From assembly GCF_040049215.1 (NCBI RefSeq), contig NZ_JBDZDN010000002.1, forward strand, positions 744,001-808,000: DNA of 64,000 nt, read 5' to 3'. The position numbers were made by a program, and so were the translations under genes. Below the pieces are notes generated by a model. The model was given only the letters and a program-made list of their open reading frames with translations, did not search any database and was not told the DNA's origin. This document shows positions 41,781 through 51,232 of the stretch, piece by piece; the stretch's first letter is position 1, and every line of letters starts with the position of its first letter. This DNA comes from Mesorhizobium_K sp040049215 (GTDB taxonomy: Bacteria > Pseudomonadota > Alphaproteobacteria > Rhizobiales > Rhizobiaceae).

Positions 41781-42818
41781 CTACTGCACTCTGATGCGCG
41801 GATTGAGATAGGCGTAGCCTATGTCGGAGATGAGCTGCGTCATCAGCACGATGAGGACCGACACCAGCGAGCAGCCAAGCAGAAGGTCGATATCATTGTT
41901 CTGGGCTGCCTCGACCAGCGTGTAGCCGAAACCCTGATATCGGAACATCGTCTCGACGATAACGACGCCGGTCAGCAGCCACGGGAACTGCAGCATGATG
42001 ACGGTGAACGGCGCGATCAGCGCATTGCGCAGCGCGTGCTTGATGACCACGTTGGAGAATGAGAGGCCCTTCAAACGCGCCGTGCGGATGTATTGCTGCG
42101 TCATCACCTCGACCATCGAGGCGCGGGTCATGCGGGCAATATAGCCGATGCCGTAGATCGCCATCGTCATCACCGGCAGGGTGAAGTTGTAGAAGGTGAT
42201 GCCTTGCCCGGTGGCCGATGCCGCCGAGCCATTCAGCCAGCCGAGCCACGAAGCGAAGATGACGGTGAAGATGATGCCCGAAACGTATTCGGGCGTGGCC
42301 GTCGTCGCAATCGAGGCGACCGAGAGCGTCCGGTCCGTTCGCGTGCCTTCGCGCATGCCGGCAAGGATGCCGATCAGCAGCGCGATGGGCACCATCGTCG
42401 CCATGACCCAGAACATCAGGATGCCGGTGGCGCCCAGCGCCGGGAAGAGCTTCGAGGCGACGGTCGTCTTGAACTTGGTCGAACAGCCGAAATCGCCCTG
42501 CAGTATGCCACCGTAGTGAGGTTCGGCCGGCTCGTTGCAGTAGCTGAATCTGGGTACAGCCTTGCCCGTATCGGGATCGATGTTGGGCTGCTTCTGCACG
42601 ACACCCAGCCACTGGCCGTAGCGCAGGAAAAAGTTTTGACGGTATCCGTTCTTCGTCAGCCAGCTCTCGATATGCGCATCAGACGAGCGCATGTCGAGCT
42701 GGCTGATTGCCAGCTTGCGCAGGTTCGGCTCGAGATTGATCATGAAGAATACGACCATCGTCAGACAGAACATGGTGAGAACCATGGTGCCGAGACGCCG
42801 TAGAATGAATGCAAGCAT
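41781..42818 (-). CDS. ABC importer permease, DppB-like
   Basis: 345 aa. Starts MLAFILRRLGTMVLTMFCLTMVVFF as in DppB/OppB. It has a periplasmic loop at about 30-120 with the FLRYGQWL motif and a coupling region TARLKGLSFSNVVIKHALRNALIA. Six helices. Heterodimer partner of the 385-aa permease. The upstream gap to the binding-protein gene holds a 9-bp hairpin, as is common where binding protein and permease levels differ. Confidence 0.92.
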   Translation of the reverse strand: MLAFILRRLGTMVLTMFCLTMVVFFMINLEPNLRKLAISQLDMRSSDAHIESWLTKNGYRQNFFLRYGQWLGVVQKQPNIDPDTGKAVPRFSYCNEPAEPHYGGILQGDFGCSTKFKTTVASKLFPALGATGILMFWVMATMVPIALLIGILAGMREGTRTDRTLSVASIATTATPEYVSGIIFTVIFASWLGWLNGSAASATGQGITFYNFTLPVMTMAIYGIGYIARMTRASMVEVMTQQYIRTARLKGLSFSNVVIKHALRNALIAPFTVIMLQFPWLLTGVVIVETMFRYQGFGYTLVEAAQNNDIDLLLGCSLVSVLIVLMTQLISDIGYAYLNPRIRVQ

Positions 42819-42872
42819 GCTCGCCCCCTGCCGTGCGGGTTGGGGTTAGATGCGTCCAGTTGTCATTTGAGC

Positions 42873-42895
42873 GGAGAGGGGCAGAGCCCCTCTCC
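42873..42895 (-). terminator. Intercistronic hairpin after the binding-protein gene
   Basis: GGAGAGGGG (42873-42881) pairs perfectly with CCCCTCTCC (42887-42895) around a 5-nt loop, 14 nt past the substrate-binding protein stop and 54 nt before the permease start. No T-run follows, so partial attenuation or 3'-end protection of the binding-protein mRNA is more likely than full termination. Confidence 0.5.
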
Positions 42896-42909
42896 CGTCG
42901 CCGAAGCGA

Positions 42910-44562
42910 TCAAGCTTCTTCCAGCCAGACCTTGCCGTACTCATGCTCGAAGGTCGGATGCATGCCGTGGTTCTTCACCGAAGGCATCGAGCTGTTGTAG
43001 AGCTTGCGCCAGTAGGGCTGGATGATGATGCCCGAGCTCTGCAGGATGGTCTCGATCTTCTCCATGACCACCTTGCGCTTCTCCGCGTCGGCGATGGAAA
43101 GCGCCTCGCCGATGGCGGCGTCGAGCTCCGGATTGGAGTATGCTGCCTCGTTCCAGGCCTCGCCGGTCCGGTAGGCGATGGCGACCACCTGGACGCCAAG
43201 CGGACGCATGTTCCAGTTGGTGAGCGAGTAGGGATACTTCGTCCAGTCGTTCCAGAAGGTCGAGCCGGGCAGCACCGTCCGCTTGACCTTGATGCCGGCG
43301 TCGCGCAACTGCGCGGCGATGGCGTCGCCGGTGTTCTTGTGCCAGTCCTCGTCGACGGTGATCAGTTCGTGCTCGAAGTCGGCCTGGCCGGCTTCGGCCA
43401 TCATCGCCTTGGCCTTTGCCGGATCGCGGGCAATCTTCGGCAGCGCCACATATTCCGGATGGATCGGCGCGACGTGGTGGTTTTCCGCCGGCGCGCCGGC
43501 ATTGCCGTAGCCAAGCTGAAGCACGACCGCGTTATCGACCGCGAGCTGCAGCGCGTTGCGCACCTTCTGGTCGTCATAAGGCTTGTTGGCGACGTTGGTG
43601 CGCGCCACGATCGTCGAAGCGGTGACGACTTCCGAGGTCAGAGCGCCGACGCCTTCGAGGATCGTCACGTAGTCGGCCGTGGTCTCGTGGTTGGTGTGCA
43701 CTTCGCCCGCCTCATAAGCGGAAACCATGGCCGACGGATCGGTGCCGTAGTCAATGAATTCGACGCCGTCCAAATAAACGTCGCCCTTCCACCAGGCGCC
43801 GTTTTCGCGACGCTTGTACACGACCTTCTGGCCGACGTCGTAGGAGACGAGCTCAAACGCGCCGGTCCCGATCGGGTTCTTGACGAAATCGCGGCCGGTC
43901 TCGTCGAACGAGCGGTGCACGATCAGTGCCGGATAGTCGCACAGACTCGGGATCAACGCGATGTCAGGCTTGGTCAGCGAAATCTTGACCGTCATGTCGT
44001 CGACCTTGGTCACCGCGCCTTCGCGCAGCTTGCCCGAAGCTTCATCGACGATCGTGCCGAGACGGCCCGGCATCGAATTGCCTTCGGCGCTCTTGTCGGC
44101 CCAACGCGTGAAGTTGAAGACCACGTCGTCGGCGTTGAAGGTGTCGCCATTGGTCCAGGCGACATTCGGACGGACGTGGAGGACGTATTCGGTGGCGTCG
44201 TCGTTCACATCCCAGCTCTCGATGAGATTTGGCTCGAAGGTGAATTCGCGCGTGTATTTTACCAGTCCTTCGAGGGTCTGGCGCTGAGCGTTGGCGATTT
44301 CGGACCAGTCGGCGGTACGCGGGTCCTTGGGATCCTTGATCGACATCGCGACCTTCAGGACGCCACCCTTCTTGGGCTCCTGGGCCTGCGCCTCCATCGG
44401 CACCGCAACGCCGAGCATGCCGTAGGCCATCGCGGTCGAAGCGCCGAACACGCTTGCCATCGCGAGAAATTCACGACGGTCCACCGTTCCCGCCTTGGCG
44501 CTCTCGGCCATCTCGCGGATGTGGTCCGGAACGCGGTCCCCGTTACTCCTGTAGAATGTCAT
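42910..44562 (-). CDS. ABC importer substrate-binding protein, family 5 (SBP_bac_5), Tat-exported
   Basis: 550 aa. The N-terminus has a twin-arginine motif in DRREFLAMASVFG followed by a hydrophobic stretch (STAMAYGMLGVAVP) and EAQAQ, so Tat export is likely. Family 5 features: DVNDDATEYVLHVRPNVAW with TNGDTF, then ADDVVFNFTRW, PIGTGAFELVSYD, VRNALQLAVDN. Binds oligopeptides, opines or similar ligands. First gene of the four-gene importer operon; a plausible sigma-70 promoter lies at 44595-44623. Confidence 0.9.
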   Translation of the reverse strand: MTFYRSNGDRVPDHIREMAESAKAGTVDRREFLAMASVFGASTAMAYGMLGVAVPMEAQAQEPKKGGVLKVAMSIKDPKDPRTADWSEIANAQRQTLEGLVKYTREFTFEPNLIESWDVNDDATEYVLHVRPNVAWTNGDTFNADDVVFNFTRWADKSAEGNSMPGRLGTIVDEASGKLREGAVTKVDDMTVKISLTKPDIALIPSLCDYPALIVHRSFDETGRDFVKNPIGTGAFELVSYDVGQKVVYKRRENGAWWKGDVYLDGVEFIDYGTDPSAMVSAYEAGEVHTNHETTADYVTILEGVGALTSEVVTASTIVARTNVANKPYDDQKVRNALQLAVDNAVVLQLGYGNAGAPAENHHVAPIHPEYVALPKIARDPAKAKAMMAEAGQADFEHELITVDEDWHKNTGDAIAAQLRDAGIKVKRTVLPGSTFWNDWTKYPYSLTNWNMRPLGVQVVAIAYRTGEAWNEAAYSNPELDAAIGEALSIADAEKRKVVMEKIETILQSSGIIIQPYWRKLYNSSMPSVKNHGMHPTFEHEYGKVWLEEA

Positions 44563-44594
44563 GACGAACTCCCATTGTTGGCTTTCTGCCGATT

Positions 44595-44623
44595 ACAATT
44601 CCGCATCCGGCCTGCGTTGTCAA
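44595..44623 (-). promoter_or_regulatory. Possible sigma-70 promoter of the family 5 ABC operon
   Basis: Minus strand TTGACA (44623-44618), 17-nt spacer, then AATTGT (44600-44595), about 33 bp before the ATG. The -35 is perfect; the -10 is weak. The remaining 44624-44831 shows nothing recognisable beyond a 5-bp hairpin near 44780. Confidence 0.4.
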
Positions 44624-44831
44624 AGCAGACGGGAATGAGAACCCGTAGAGAATGTGCAACTTTGGATGGGAGCCGGTATGCGCGAATGCGACAAACTTGG
44701 CGCAAAATTGTTAACGCGGCGAGATTCCGGAAATCCTGCCGACACGATTAGAATGAGACGGTCGCGTCGACACCGACAGCGCCAGAAGCGCTCCTGAAGT
44801 AAGGCCAGAACGTCCGCGCCCGGGAAGCTGC

Positions 44832-47800
44832 TCAATACTCGCGTTCGAAGAAGATGCCGCCCTTGGCTTCCCCGCCGTCGTTCGCCTCGCCGCGCAACTT
44901 CACGCCCTTGCCGATATCGAGATCGATCTTGGCCTTGCCGGAGCCGGCCTTGTCGCCCTTTTCCAGCGAGAAATACGTGCGGTCGTTGAGGTATTTGCCG
45001 GCCGATACTGAAGTGCTTCCGTCCTCATTGGTCCTGATATCGAGATCGTCGACGCCGATCTGGCTGCGCAGCGACTGAAGCAGCGATGAACTGCCGCCCG
45101 CACCGGTCAGCGATGCCGCCGCATCCGCAAGCTGGGCGATCTGCAGCGGCGACAGGTTGGACATGGACCGGCCGAAGATCAGCTGCGCCAGCGCCTCGTC
45201 CTCTGGTAGCGCGGGCACGGAGGAGAAATTGAATTTTGGATTGTTGGCCGGGCCGCTGATCGTCACCGTAACCGTGGTGCTGCCGACGTCCGAATCGGCC
45301 GCGAAGTCGAGGGTGGGGACCAGCGAGCCGGCGAAGCTGATCGTGCCGCGCGAGAAGATGAGCCGCCTGCCGAGCACGGAGAGCCGGCCGCGCCGCAGCG
45401 TGAACTGGCCGACGGCTTGCGGCGCCGCGGTCGAGCCGGTCAGTCTGAGACTGCCGCCGAGTTCGGCGTCAAGGCCGCGCCCGGTGACGAAGATCTGATT
45501 GTTGGCGTTCACCGTCAGGTCGAGCGTCAGCGCCCCCGAGCCTCCGCCGATGGCTGTCGACGGCGCCAGCGCCGCTGCCTGCGCGTTCACCGCGGGCGTC
45601 GCATTCTTGTGCCTGACATCGAGCGCGGCGAGCGAGCCCGGCAGCCTGTCTGGCACGGTGATGACTGTCTTCTCGAGGTTCACCGTGCCCGACAGCACTG
45701 GCCTCGATAGCAGCGGCCCCCTGATGGCGAGGTCGCCGTTCAGCGTCGTGGTGACGACACGCCCGTCCGTGTAGCGCCCGTTGACGATCTTGATCTTGAG
45801 ATCAGCCGGGAATCCGCTGCCGGGATTGATGCCGACGGTTCCCGAACCGGAGATGCTTCCGCCGGTCGATAGCGATCCGGTCAGCGTGCGCACGGTTGCG
45901 ACGCCGTTCGCCATCGCGATCTCGGCGCGGATGTCGTTGATGGCGATGCCGGAAGCCGCGGCAACGAAACGCGCGCCCGATGTCGACAGCGAACCGCCGA
46001 TGACGGGCGCGTTGGTCGTGCCGCGCACCTGCAGATTGACGTTCGAGCTGCCGGTGAGCGCCAGACCCGACGACGCCAGCTTAGAAGCCAGGAAGGAGAA
46101 CGGCACGCCGCCCGAAAAATCGAGCGAGAGCGCGCGCGACCCCGTGTCCACCGTGCCGCCGCCCTTGAGGCCGAGGCCTCCACCGCCCGCAGCATTGGCC
46201 TGGAACTTCAGCCTGCCGCCGGTAAAATCGCCGCTGGACGCGACGGCGAACGCACCAAGGCCGGCAGAACGCGTCTGCGCCGTCTGCGCGCTCTTCCAGT
46301 CGATCGAATAACCTATGGCGGGATTGGCTGCCGCACCTGTAACCCTGGCGGTGCCGGAAATGGTCCCTGCTGCATCGAGGCCAGGCACGAAATTGTTCGT
46401 GACCGAGGCCGGCACGGCCGTCAGCGTGGCATTGAGATTCAGCGTCGAGCCCGCCGTTCCCGACACCAAGGCAGTGCCACCGCCCACGTCGACCGCGACC
46501 TTGTCGAGCGTCGTGGCGCCGCCAGCAATCTCGATCCTCGACGGGCGCGCCAGCGCCACCTTCAGGCCGCGCACGGTGGCCTGGCCGGAGGCTAGCTCGA
46601 TCACGGTTCTGCCGTTCGCAACCTGCACGCGGCCGGAGGCGCGTGCCGGGATATCCGACACCGTCGCGCCGCCGTCGAAGCCTGTCCAGCCGGCCTGCTG
46701 GGTCAGCGTCACGTCGATGCCCTTTATCACCGTCTCGCCGGAAGTCACCGTCGCCGCCTGCACGCGCCCGGAGACGGCAGGCGCCGAAAGATAGTCGTTG
46801 ACGGTAGCGTCGATCGCGACGTTGGCCGCGGTGATGTCACCGCGCGAAATCGCCTTGGTCGTGGCGTTCACGGCAAGTTCCGGCTTGCCGGCATCGTCGG
46901 TGAAGCTGATCGTGCCGTTGAGGTCGCCCTTCACCGTTTCCAGCGCAAGCGCTGCCAGCGCGCCGACATCGGGAAGCTGGAAGTTGACCGTGCCGAGCGG
47001 CAGGAATTTCTCGTCAAGCACCAGATCGCCGGCAATCCGGTTTGCCCCGAGCGATAGCGTCAGTCCCTTGACCTCGCGCCTGCCGCCAGAGGTTGACAGT
47101 TTGGCCTTGCCGTCGAGCGTCTCGCCACCGACCACGCCGGTCAGCGACACGTCCGCCGCTGGATTGTCGACGTCGGCCTTGCCTGTCGCGACGAGCTTCA
47201 GCCCTTCGATCTCGCGTCCCGCCGCCTGGATCCGGTCGCTGGTTACCGTCAGCGACACATCGGGCTTCGCCAGCGCCCCCTTTGCCGTCACCGCGAGGTC
47301 GACGGCGCCGGTCGCGCCCTGAGCCAGCAGCCCGACATTGCCCAGCCGGCCGGTGATGTCGGCGTCGATCTCCTGGTTTGCGGTGCGCACCTTTCCCGAT
47401 GCCGAGAGCTCGCCCGACGAGATGGCGAAGGGATCGGCCGAAACCATTCCCTCATGGTCCCGGGAGATATCGGCCGTCAAGTTGACCCGTTCCGCAAGCG
47501 CCGGCCGCAACGAAGCCGGCAGCGCCGCCGACGCCACGTCGGCGTTGAGCTTCAGCGTCACCGAGCCATCGACCAGCGACACTTCGCCGGTGAATTTGCC
47601 CGCCAGCGCCTCGCTGCCGAGATTGCCGTCTGTGACAACAAGCGTATCCGTCGTCAGCGTGCCGGCGATCCCGGCGCTGATCTTGCCGGCGATCAGCGGT
47701 GCGATGGTCGGATTGTCGATGATCAAGGCTGCCGCGGTGGCGGTTCCGGTTACCGGCCCGCTGCGGCTCTCGATGTTGAAGGCGTCGGAATGCAGCGCTA

Positions 47801-48998
47801 TCGCCAGATCGTCGAGCTCGGCGTCGTTGGTCGCCACTCTCGAAAGCGAGGCGGCGATGTCGAGGTTCGGCTCGCGCCCGTCGCCGATGGCGCGAAACGA
47901 TGCCGACTGCAGCACCATGTCGATCGGGCTGTCTTCGGTGCCGAACGAGAGCGGCACGCCCTCTCCCGCCGCCTCGATCTGCAGTGCGAAGTCGCTGGCG
48001 CCTTCCGGGTCGAGCGTGCCCGACGCGGTGGCCTCGATGGCATTGCTTCCGATGGTGGCGCGCTCGACCTGGACGCCTCCGGCCCCTGTCAGGAGACCGG
48101 CGAAGTCAAAGCTCGATTTCCCTGATAGCAGCGGCTTGAGGTTCTCCGGCATGAAACGCTCGAAATCGCCGTCGCCCTTGGCCTCGATCGCACTGCCCCT
48201 GTCGGTCAACTGGTGCCGGGCCTCGACGCGGGTGACGACCGTCCCGTCGACGGCGAAGGTGCCACTGCCCGACCAGTCGGCCGCCGGCCCGCTGCCCGAA
48301 ACGTTGATTTCGACCGCCGGCTCACCGGGAAGCTTGAGCAGATTGGCAAGGATGCCGCCCGCCGGTTCAGAGGCTCGGATGTCGATGCCAAGCCGGTTCT
48401 CGTCCGGCGCGAAATCGATCGATGCGTCGATATTGCCGGCGCGCCCGTCGCTGCGCGCGATGTTGAGTTGCGACACGATCTGCAGCGGCGAGGCTTCCGC
48501 ACGCGCCGAACCTTTCGCCGCGACCGATGCGACGCCGCCGGCGAGCGCCGGCCCGAGCGCTATGTCGGGCAAGTCGATCTGCTTGAGATCGACCGAAACC
48601 GGCAGCGAGAACGGACCCGCCTCCTCCTTGGGCTCGCTCGCCGGCTTTGGCGCGCGCGCCAGCTCGATCCGCTCGGCGAAGATGCGGTCGGCGGCGAACG
48701 TCGCCGAGAAAAGCTTGAGCGGCGACCAATCGACCGCGACGTTGCGCGCCACGAGCCAGGGTCCGTCCGCGTCTTCCAGCACCACGCTTTGCAGCGTCAG
48801 ATTGCCCGACCAGATGCCGTCCATGCCCGCGATCTTGATGATCCGGTCAGGCGAGGAAACGAAATCCGAGATCAACCCTGCAAGATTGTCCCTGCCCCGC
48901 TCGGTCAGCGTCAGCACCGCGACGGCGGCGATGACGAAGGCGAGCGCGGCATAGATCGTGTAGCGGAGGATGCGCAGGAAAAGCTTGACGAACCGCAT
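44832..48998 (-). CDS. tamB: Translocation and assembly module protein TamB
   Basis: 1388 aa. One N-terminal inner-membrane helix (about 8-30), then a long beta-helical periplasmic body of repeating Gly/Ala/Asp/Thr-rich strands, and a C-terminal TamB/DUF490 domain (about 1050-1388; GRRLIFSRGTISFAG, then AQLIFGRSMSNLSPLQIAQLA). It ends EREY. TamB spans the periplasm and works with TamA in outer-membrane protein insertion or lipid transport. It starts 3 nt after the tamA stop, the standard gene order. Confidence 0.93.
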   Translation of the reverse strand: MRFVKLFLRILRYTIYAALAFVIAAVAVLTLTERGRDNLAGLISDFVSSPDRIIKIAGMDGIWSGNLTLQSVVLEDADGPWLVARNVAVDWSPLKLFSATFAADRIFAERIELARAPKPASEPKEEAGPFSLPVSVDLKQIDLPDIALGPALAGGVASVAAKGSARAEASPLQIVSQLNIARSDGRAGNIDASIDFAPDENRLGIDIRASEPAGGILANLLKLPGEPAVEINVSGSGPAADWSGSGTFAVDGTVVTRVEARHQLTDRGSAIEAKGDGDFERFMPENLKPLLSGKSSFDFAGLLTGAGGVQVERATIGSNAIEATASGTLDPEGASDFALQIEAAGEGVPLSFGTEDSPIDMVLQSASFRAIGDGREPNLDIAASLSRVATNDAELDDLAIALHSDAFNIESRSGPVTGTATAAALIIDNPTIAPLIAGKISAGIAGTLTTDTLVVTDGNLGSEALAGKFTGEVSLVDGSVTLKLNADVASAALPASLRPALAERVNLTADISRDHEGMVSADPFAISSGELSASGKVRTANQEIDADITGRLGNVGLLAQGATGAVDLAVTAKGALAKPDVSLTVTSDRIQAAGREIEGLKLVATGKADVDNPAADVSLTGVVGGETLDGKAKLSTSGGRREVKGLTLSLGANRIAGDLVLDEKFLPLGTVNFQLPDVGALAALALETVKGDLNGTISFTDDAGKPELAVNATTKAISRGDITAANVAIDATVNDYLSAPAVSGRVQAATVTSGETVIKGIDVTLTQQAGWTGFDGGATVSDIPARASGRVQVANGRTVIELASGQATVRGLKVALARPSRIEIAGGATTLDKVAVDVGGGTALVSGTAGSTLNLNATLTAVPASVTNNFVPGLDAAGTISGTARVTGAAANPAIGYSIDWKSAQTAQTRSAGLGAFAVASSGDFTGGRLKFQANAAGGGGLGLKGGGTVDTGSRALSLDFSGGVPFSFLASKLASSGLALTGSSNVNLQVRGTTNAPVIGGSLSTSGARFVAAASGIAINDIRAEIAMANGVATVRTLTGSLSTGGSISGSGTVGINPGSGFPADLKIKIVNGRYTDGRVVTTTLNGDLAIRGPLLSRPVLSGTVNLEKTVITVPDRLPGSLAALDVRHKNATPAVNAQAAALAPSTAIGGGSGALTLDLTVNANNQIFVTGRGLDAELGGSLRLTGSTAAPQAVGQFTLRRGRLSVLGRRLIFSRGTISFAGSLVPTLDFAADSDVGSTTVTVTISGPANNPKFNFSSVPALPEDEALAQLIFGRSMSNLSPLQIAQLADAAASLTGAGGSSSLLQSLRSQIGVDDLDIRTNEDGSTSVSAGKYLNDRTYFSLEKGDKAGSGKAKIDLDIGKGVKLRGEANDGGEAKGGIFFEREY

Positions 48999-49001
48999 TG
49001 G

Positions 49002-50963
49002 TCAGAACGCCTGGCCGACGCCGGCATAAATGGCGAAGTCCGGATCGCCCGGCTCGGGGTTGACCGGCACCGCCGCGTCGATCCTGAGCGGCCCGAACGG
49101 CGTCAGGTAGCGCAGGCCAACGCCCGCGCCGACCTGGAAGCGCGCCGAGCCCAGGAATTCGTCCTCGGACACCGTGCCGGCGTCCACGAACGGCACGATG
49201 CCGATGGTCTCGGTGACCTGCACGCGCAACTCGCCGGACAGTTCCATAAAGGAGCGCCCGCCGATCGGATTGCCCTCGGGATCCTTGGGGCCGATGCCCT
49301 GATATTCGTAGCCGCGTACCGATCCGCCGCCGCCGACATAGAACCGCCTGTCAGCCGGAATGTCTTCCACCGACGCGCCCAGAATCGACCCCGCAGCCAC
49401 CCGCCCGGCGACGACGAAGCGCTGCGCGTCGTCGATCGCCTTGTAAGCGGAGAGTTCGCCGCGGAACTTCACGAAGGTCGCTCCCGTGAGAAAATCATGA
49501 GCCGGTTCCGCAAAGGCCAGCGCCCGGAACCCACGCCTCGGGTTGAGCTTGTCATCGCGATTGTCAAAAACGTATTGCAGCGGGATGCTGGCTATAAGAT
49601 GGCGCTGTCCGTCGGGGTGATAGAAGTCGGAGACGTCTTCGTATTCCAGCGAGACTTCTGCCGAAGCGCTTTGCTCGCGCGTGAATTGGTAAGACACGCC
49701 GGCCGCGATCTCGGTCGAGAAGCGGTCGTAGGCGTCGGGATGCTCGTAGACGGTCCGGAATCGCGAGAAGAACTTCGAATCCGGTCCGATGACCCCCGGC
49801 TTCTCGAACAGGATCGCGGCGCTGTAGTTCAGCTCGCCGAGACCCGAAGTGTCGTTGCTGTCGAAGTCCGAGGTGTCCTGGTCGCCGATACCGCTGATCG
49901 AGCCTTCGATGCGCAGCGTCTCCCCGCGTCCGAAGAGGTTGCGGTGGCCCCAATAACCTTCAACGCCCAGCCCGTCAGTGCTGGAGAAGGTGGCGCCGAC
50001 GCCGTAGTAGCGCAGCTTTCGCTCGCTGACCTCGACCTCGATGGGGATCTGGCCGCTAGCGTCGAGCGTCTCCGCTTCCCTCACCGTCACGCTCGAAAAG
50101 ACGCCGAGCGCCAGCAGACGGTCGCGCGCCTCCTCCATCTCCTTCGGCGAATACTGCTTTCCTTCCTTGAGCCCGGTCACATAGGCCGTGAAATCTGGAT
50201 CCATGGTTTCGGTGCCCGACACCACTGTCGGGCCGTATCCCGCGACCGGCCCGGCCTCGACGGCGAGCGTCACGTCGAGCGTGGCCGTATCGTGGTCGGC
50301 GACGATGTCGCGGCCGGTTATGGCCGCGAGCGGCCGCCCGTCTTCTTTCAGGCGGCGTACAATCTCAGCTTCGGCCTTGAGGATCGCGCGCGACCCGGCA
50401 TCGCCGCCTGGAATGAGCCCGAACTCCGCCGGCGCGAGGTCGGCCGCATCGCCGCCGAGCGCTATTTCGCCCAAGGTGAACACGGCGCCCGGATCGATGG
50501 TGATCGTGACTGGCACCGGTCCTGCTCCGAAATCCGCATCGGGCGGCAGATCGTCGATGGATCGCCCATCTATCGCGATCGTGACGACGCCGTCGTAACG
50601 TGACCCCGAATAGAGCGCGGCGACCAGCTGTTCGCGATCGGCGCGAGCCTTCGCCATCAGGCCAAGCGACCCTGAAACCGGGCGCTTGACGTCCTGGACC
50701 AGCGAGGAGGCCTTATCGAGCGCCTCCTTGAGCTTCTCGTCGTCGCCTTCGACCGTCAGCGTGACGGTGTAATTGAGCGGGTCGACGATGTCCTCTCCTT
50801 CCTCGTCGTCGGAGCCGAAAAGCTTGAAGCCGAACAGTTCGAAGGCGTTTGCCGCCGGCGCATGCGTCAGGGCGGCAGCGCCTGACAACAAGGCGCAGAG
50901 CAGGAGCCGCGCGCCGCGTCCTGCTATCAGCCTCCCTGTACTCTCCGCACGCTTTACTGCCAT
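49002..50963 (-). CDS. tamA: Translocation and assembly module protein TamA (Omp85 family)
   Basis: 653 aa from ATG 50963 with GGCGGA upstream; ATG 50981 is also possible. Signal peptide (LLLCALLSGAAALTHAPAANA). Three POTRA-like domains about 50-290 (YTVTLTVEGDDEKLKEAL, YDGVVTIAIDGRSIDD, and the GKQYSPKEMEEARDRLLALG region). C-terminal 16-strand barrel about 300-653 with YVGGGGSVRGYEYQGIGP and the family LxxPFGPLRID-like end. The final Phe (GVGQAF) fits BAM recognition. Outer membrane. Operon with tamB; divergent from the macroglobulin gene. Confidence 0.93.
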   Translation of the reverse strand: MAVKRAESTGRLIAGRGARLLLCALLSGAAALTHAPAANAFELFGFKLFGSDDEEGEDIVDPLNYTVTLTVEGDDEKLKEALDKASSLVQDVKRPVSGSLGLMAKARADREQLVAALYSGSRYDGVVTIAIDGRSIDDLPPDADFGAGPVPVTITIDPGAVFTLGEIALGGDAADLAPAEFGLIPGGDAGSRAILKAEAEIVRRLKEDGRPLAAITGRDIVADHDTATLDVTLAVEAGPVAGYGPTVVSGTETMDPDFTAYVTGLKEGKQYSPKEMEEARDRLLALGVFSSVTVREAETLDASGQIPIEVEVSERKLRYYGVGATFSSTDGLGVEGYWGHRNLFGRGETLRIEGSISGIGDQDTSDFDSNDTSGLGELNYSAAILFEKPGVIGPDSKFFSRFRTVYEHPDAYDRFSTEIAAGVSYQFTREQSASAEVSLEYEDVSDFYHPDGQRHLIASIPLQYVFDNRDDKLNPRRGFRALAFAEPAHDFLTGATFVKFRGELSAYKAIDDAQRFVVAGRVAAGSILGASVEDIPADRRFYVGGGGSVRGYEYQGIGPKDPEGNPIGGRSFMELSGELRVQVTETIGIVPFVDAGTVSEDEFLGSARFQVGAGVGLRYLTPFGPLRIDAAVPVNPEPGDPDFAIYAGVGQAF

Positions 50964-51232
50964 TTCCGCCAAACTAACCATCAAAACTAAAATTGAAATG
51001 AAGTTCTGAAGCGCTCGTAAAGGGGCCACAATCGATGTGTCAGAAATGGCACTTGAAGCTCTCGTCACCGCGATTTTTGTTTTTTGCGTTCCGGTGCGGA
51101 ATTTGCGACATAGCATGTAGGGCGGGATGCGCAAACCAAACCGTGACAGGCGGCTCCCTGTCTCCGTTGGGCGCGTTGGCGGATCTGGCTGCGCCACGGT
51201 AGGGCAGATCGTGTTTTTGGGGGAGATGCGGC

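Noticed and set aside
48213..50603. A plus-strand open frame of 796 codons across the tamB/tamA junction
   Set aside because: It is antisense to both genes, whose protein motifs are clear. Arg/Asp/Val-heavy composition is typical of antisense frames in GC-rich DNA.
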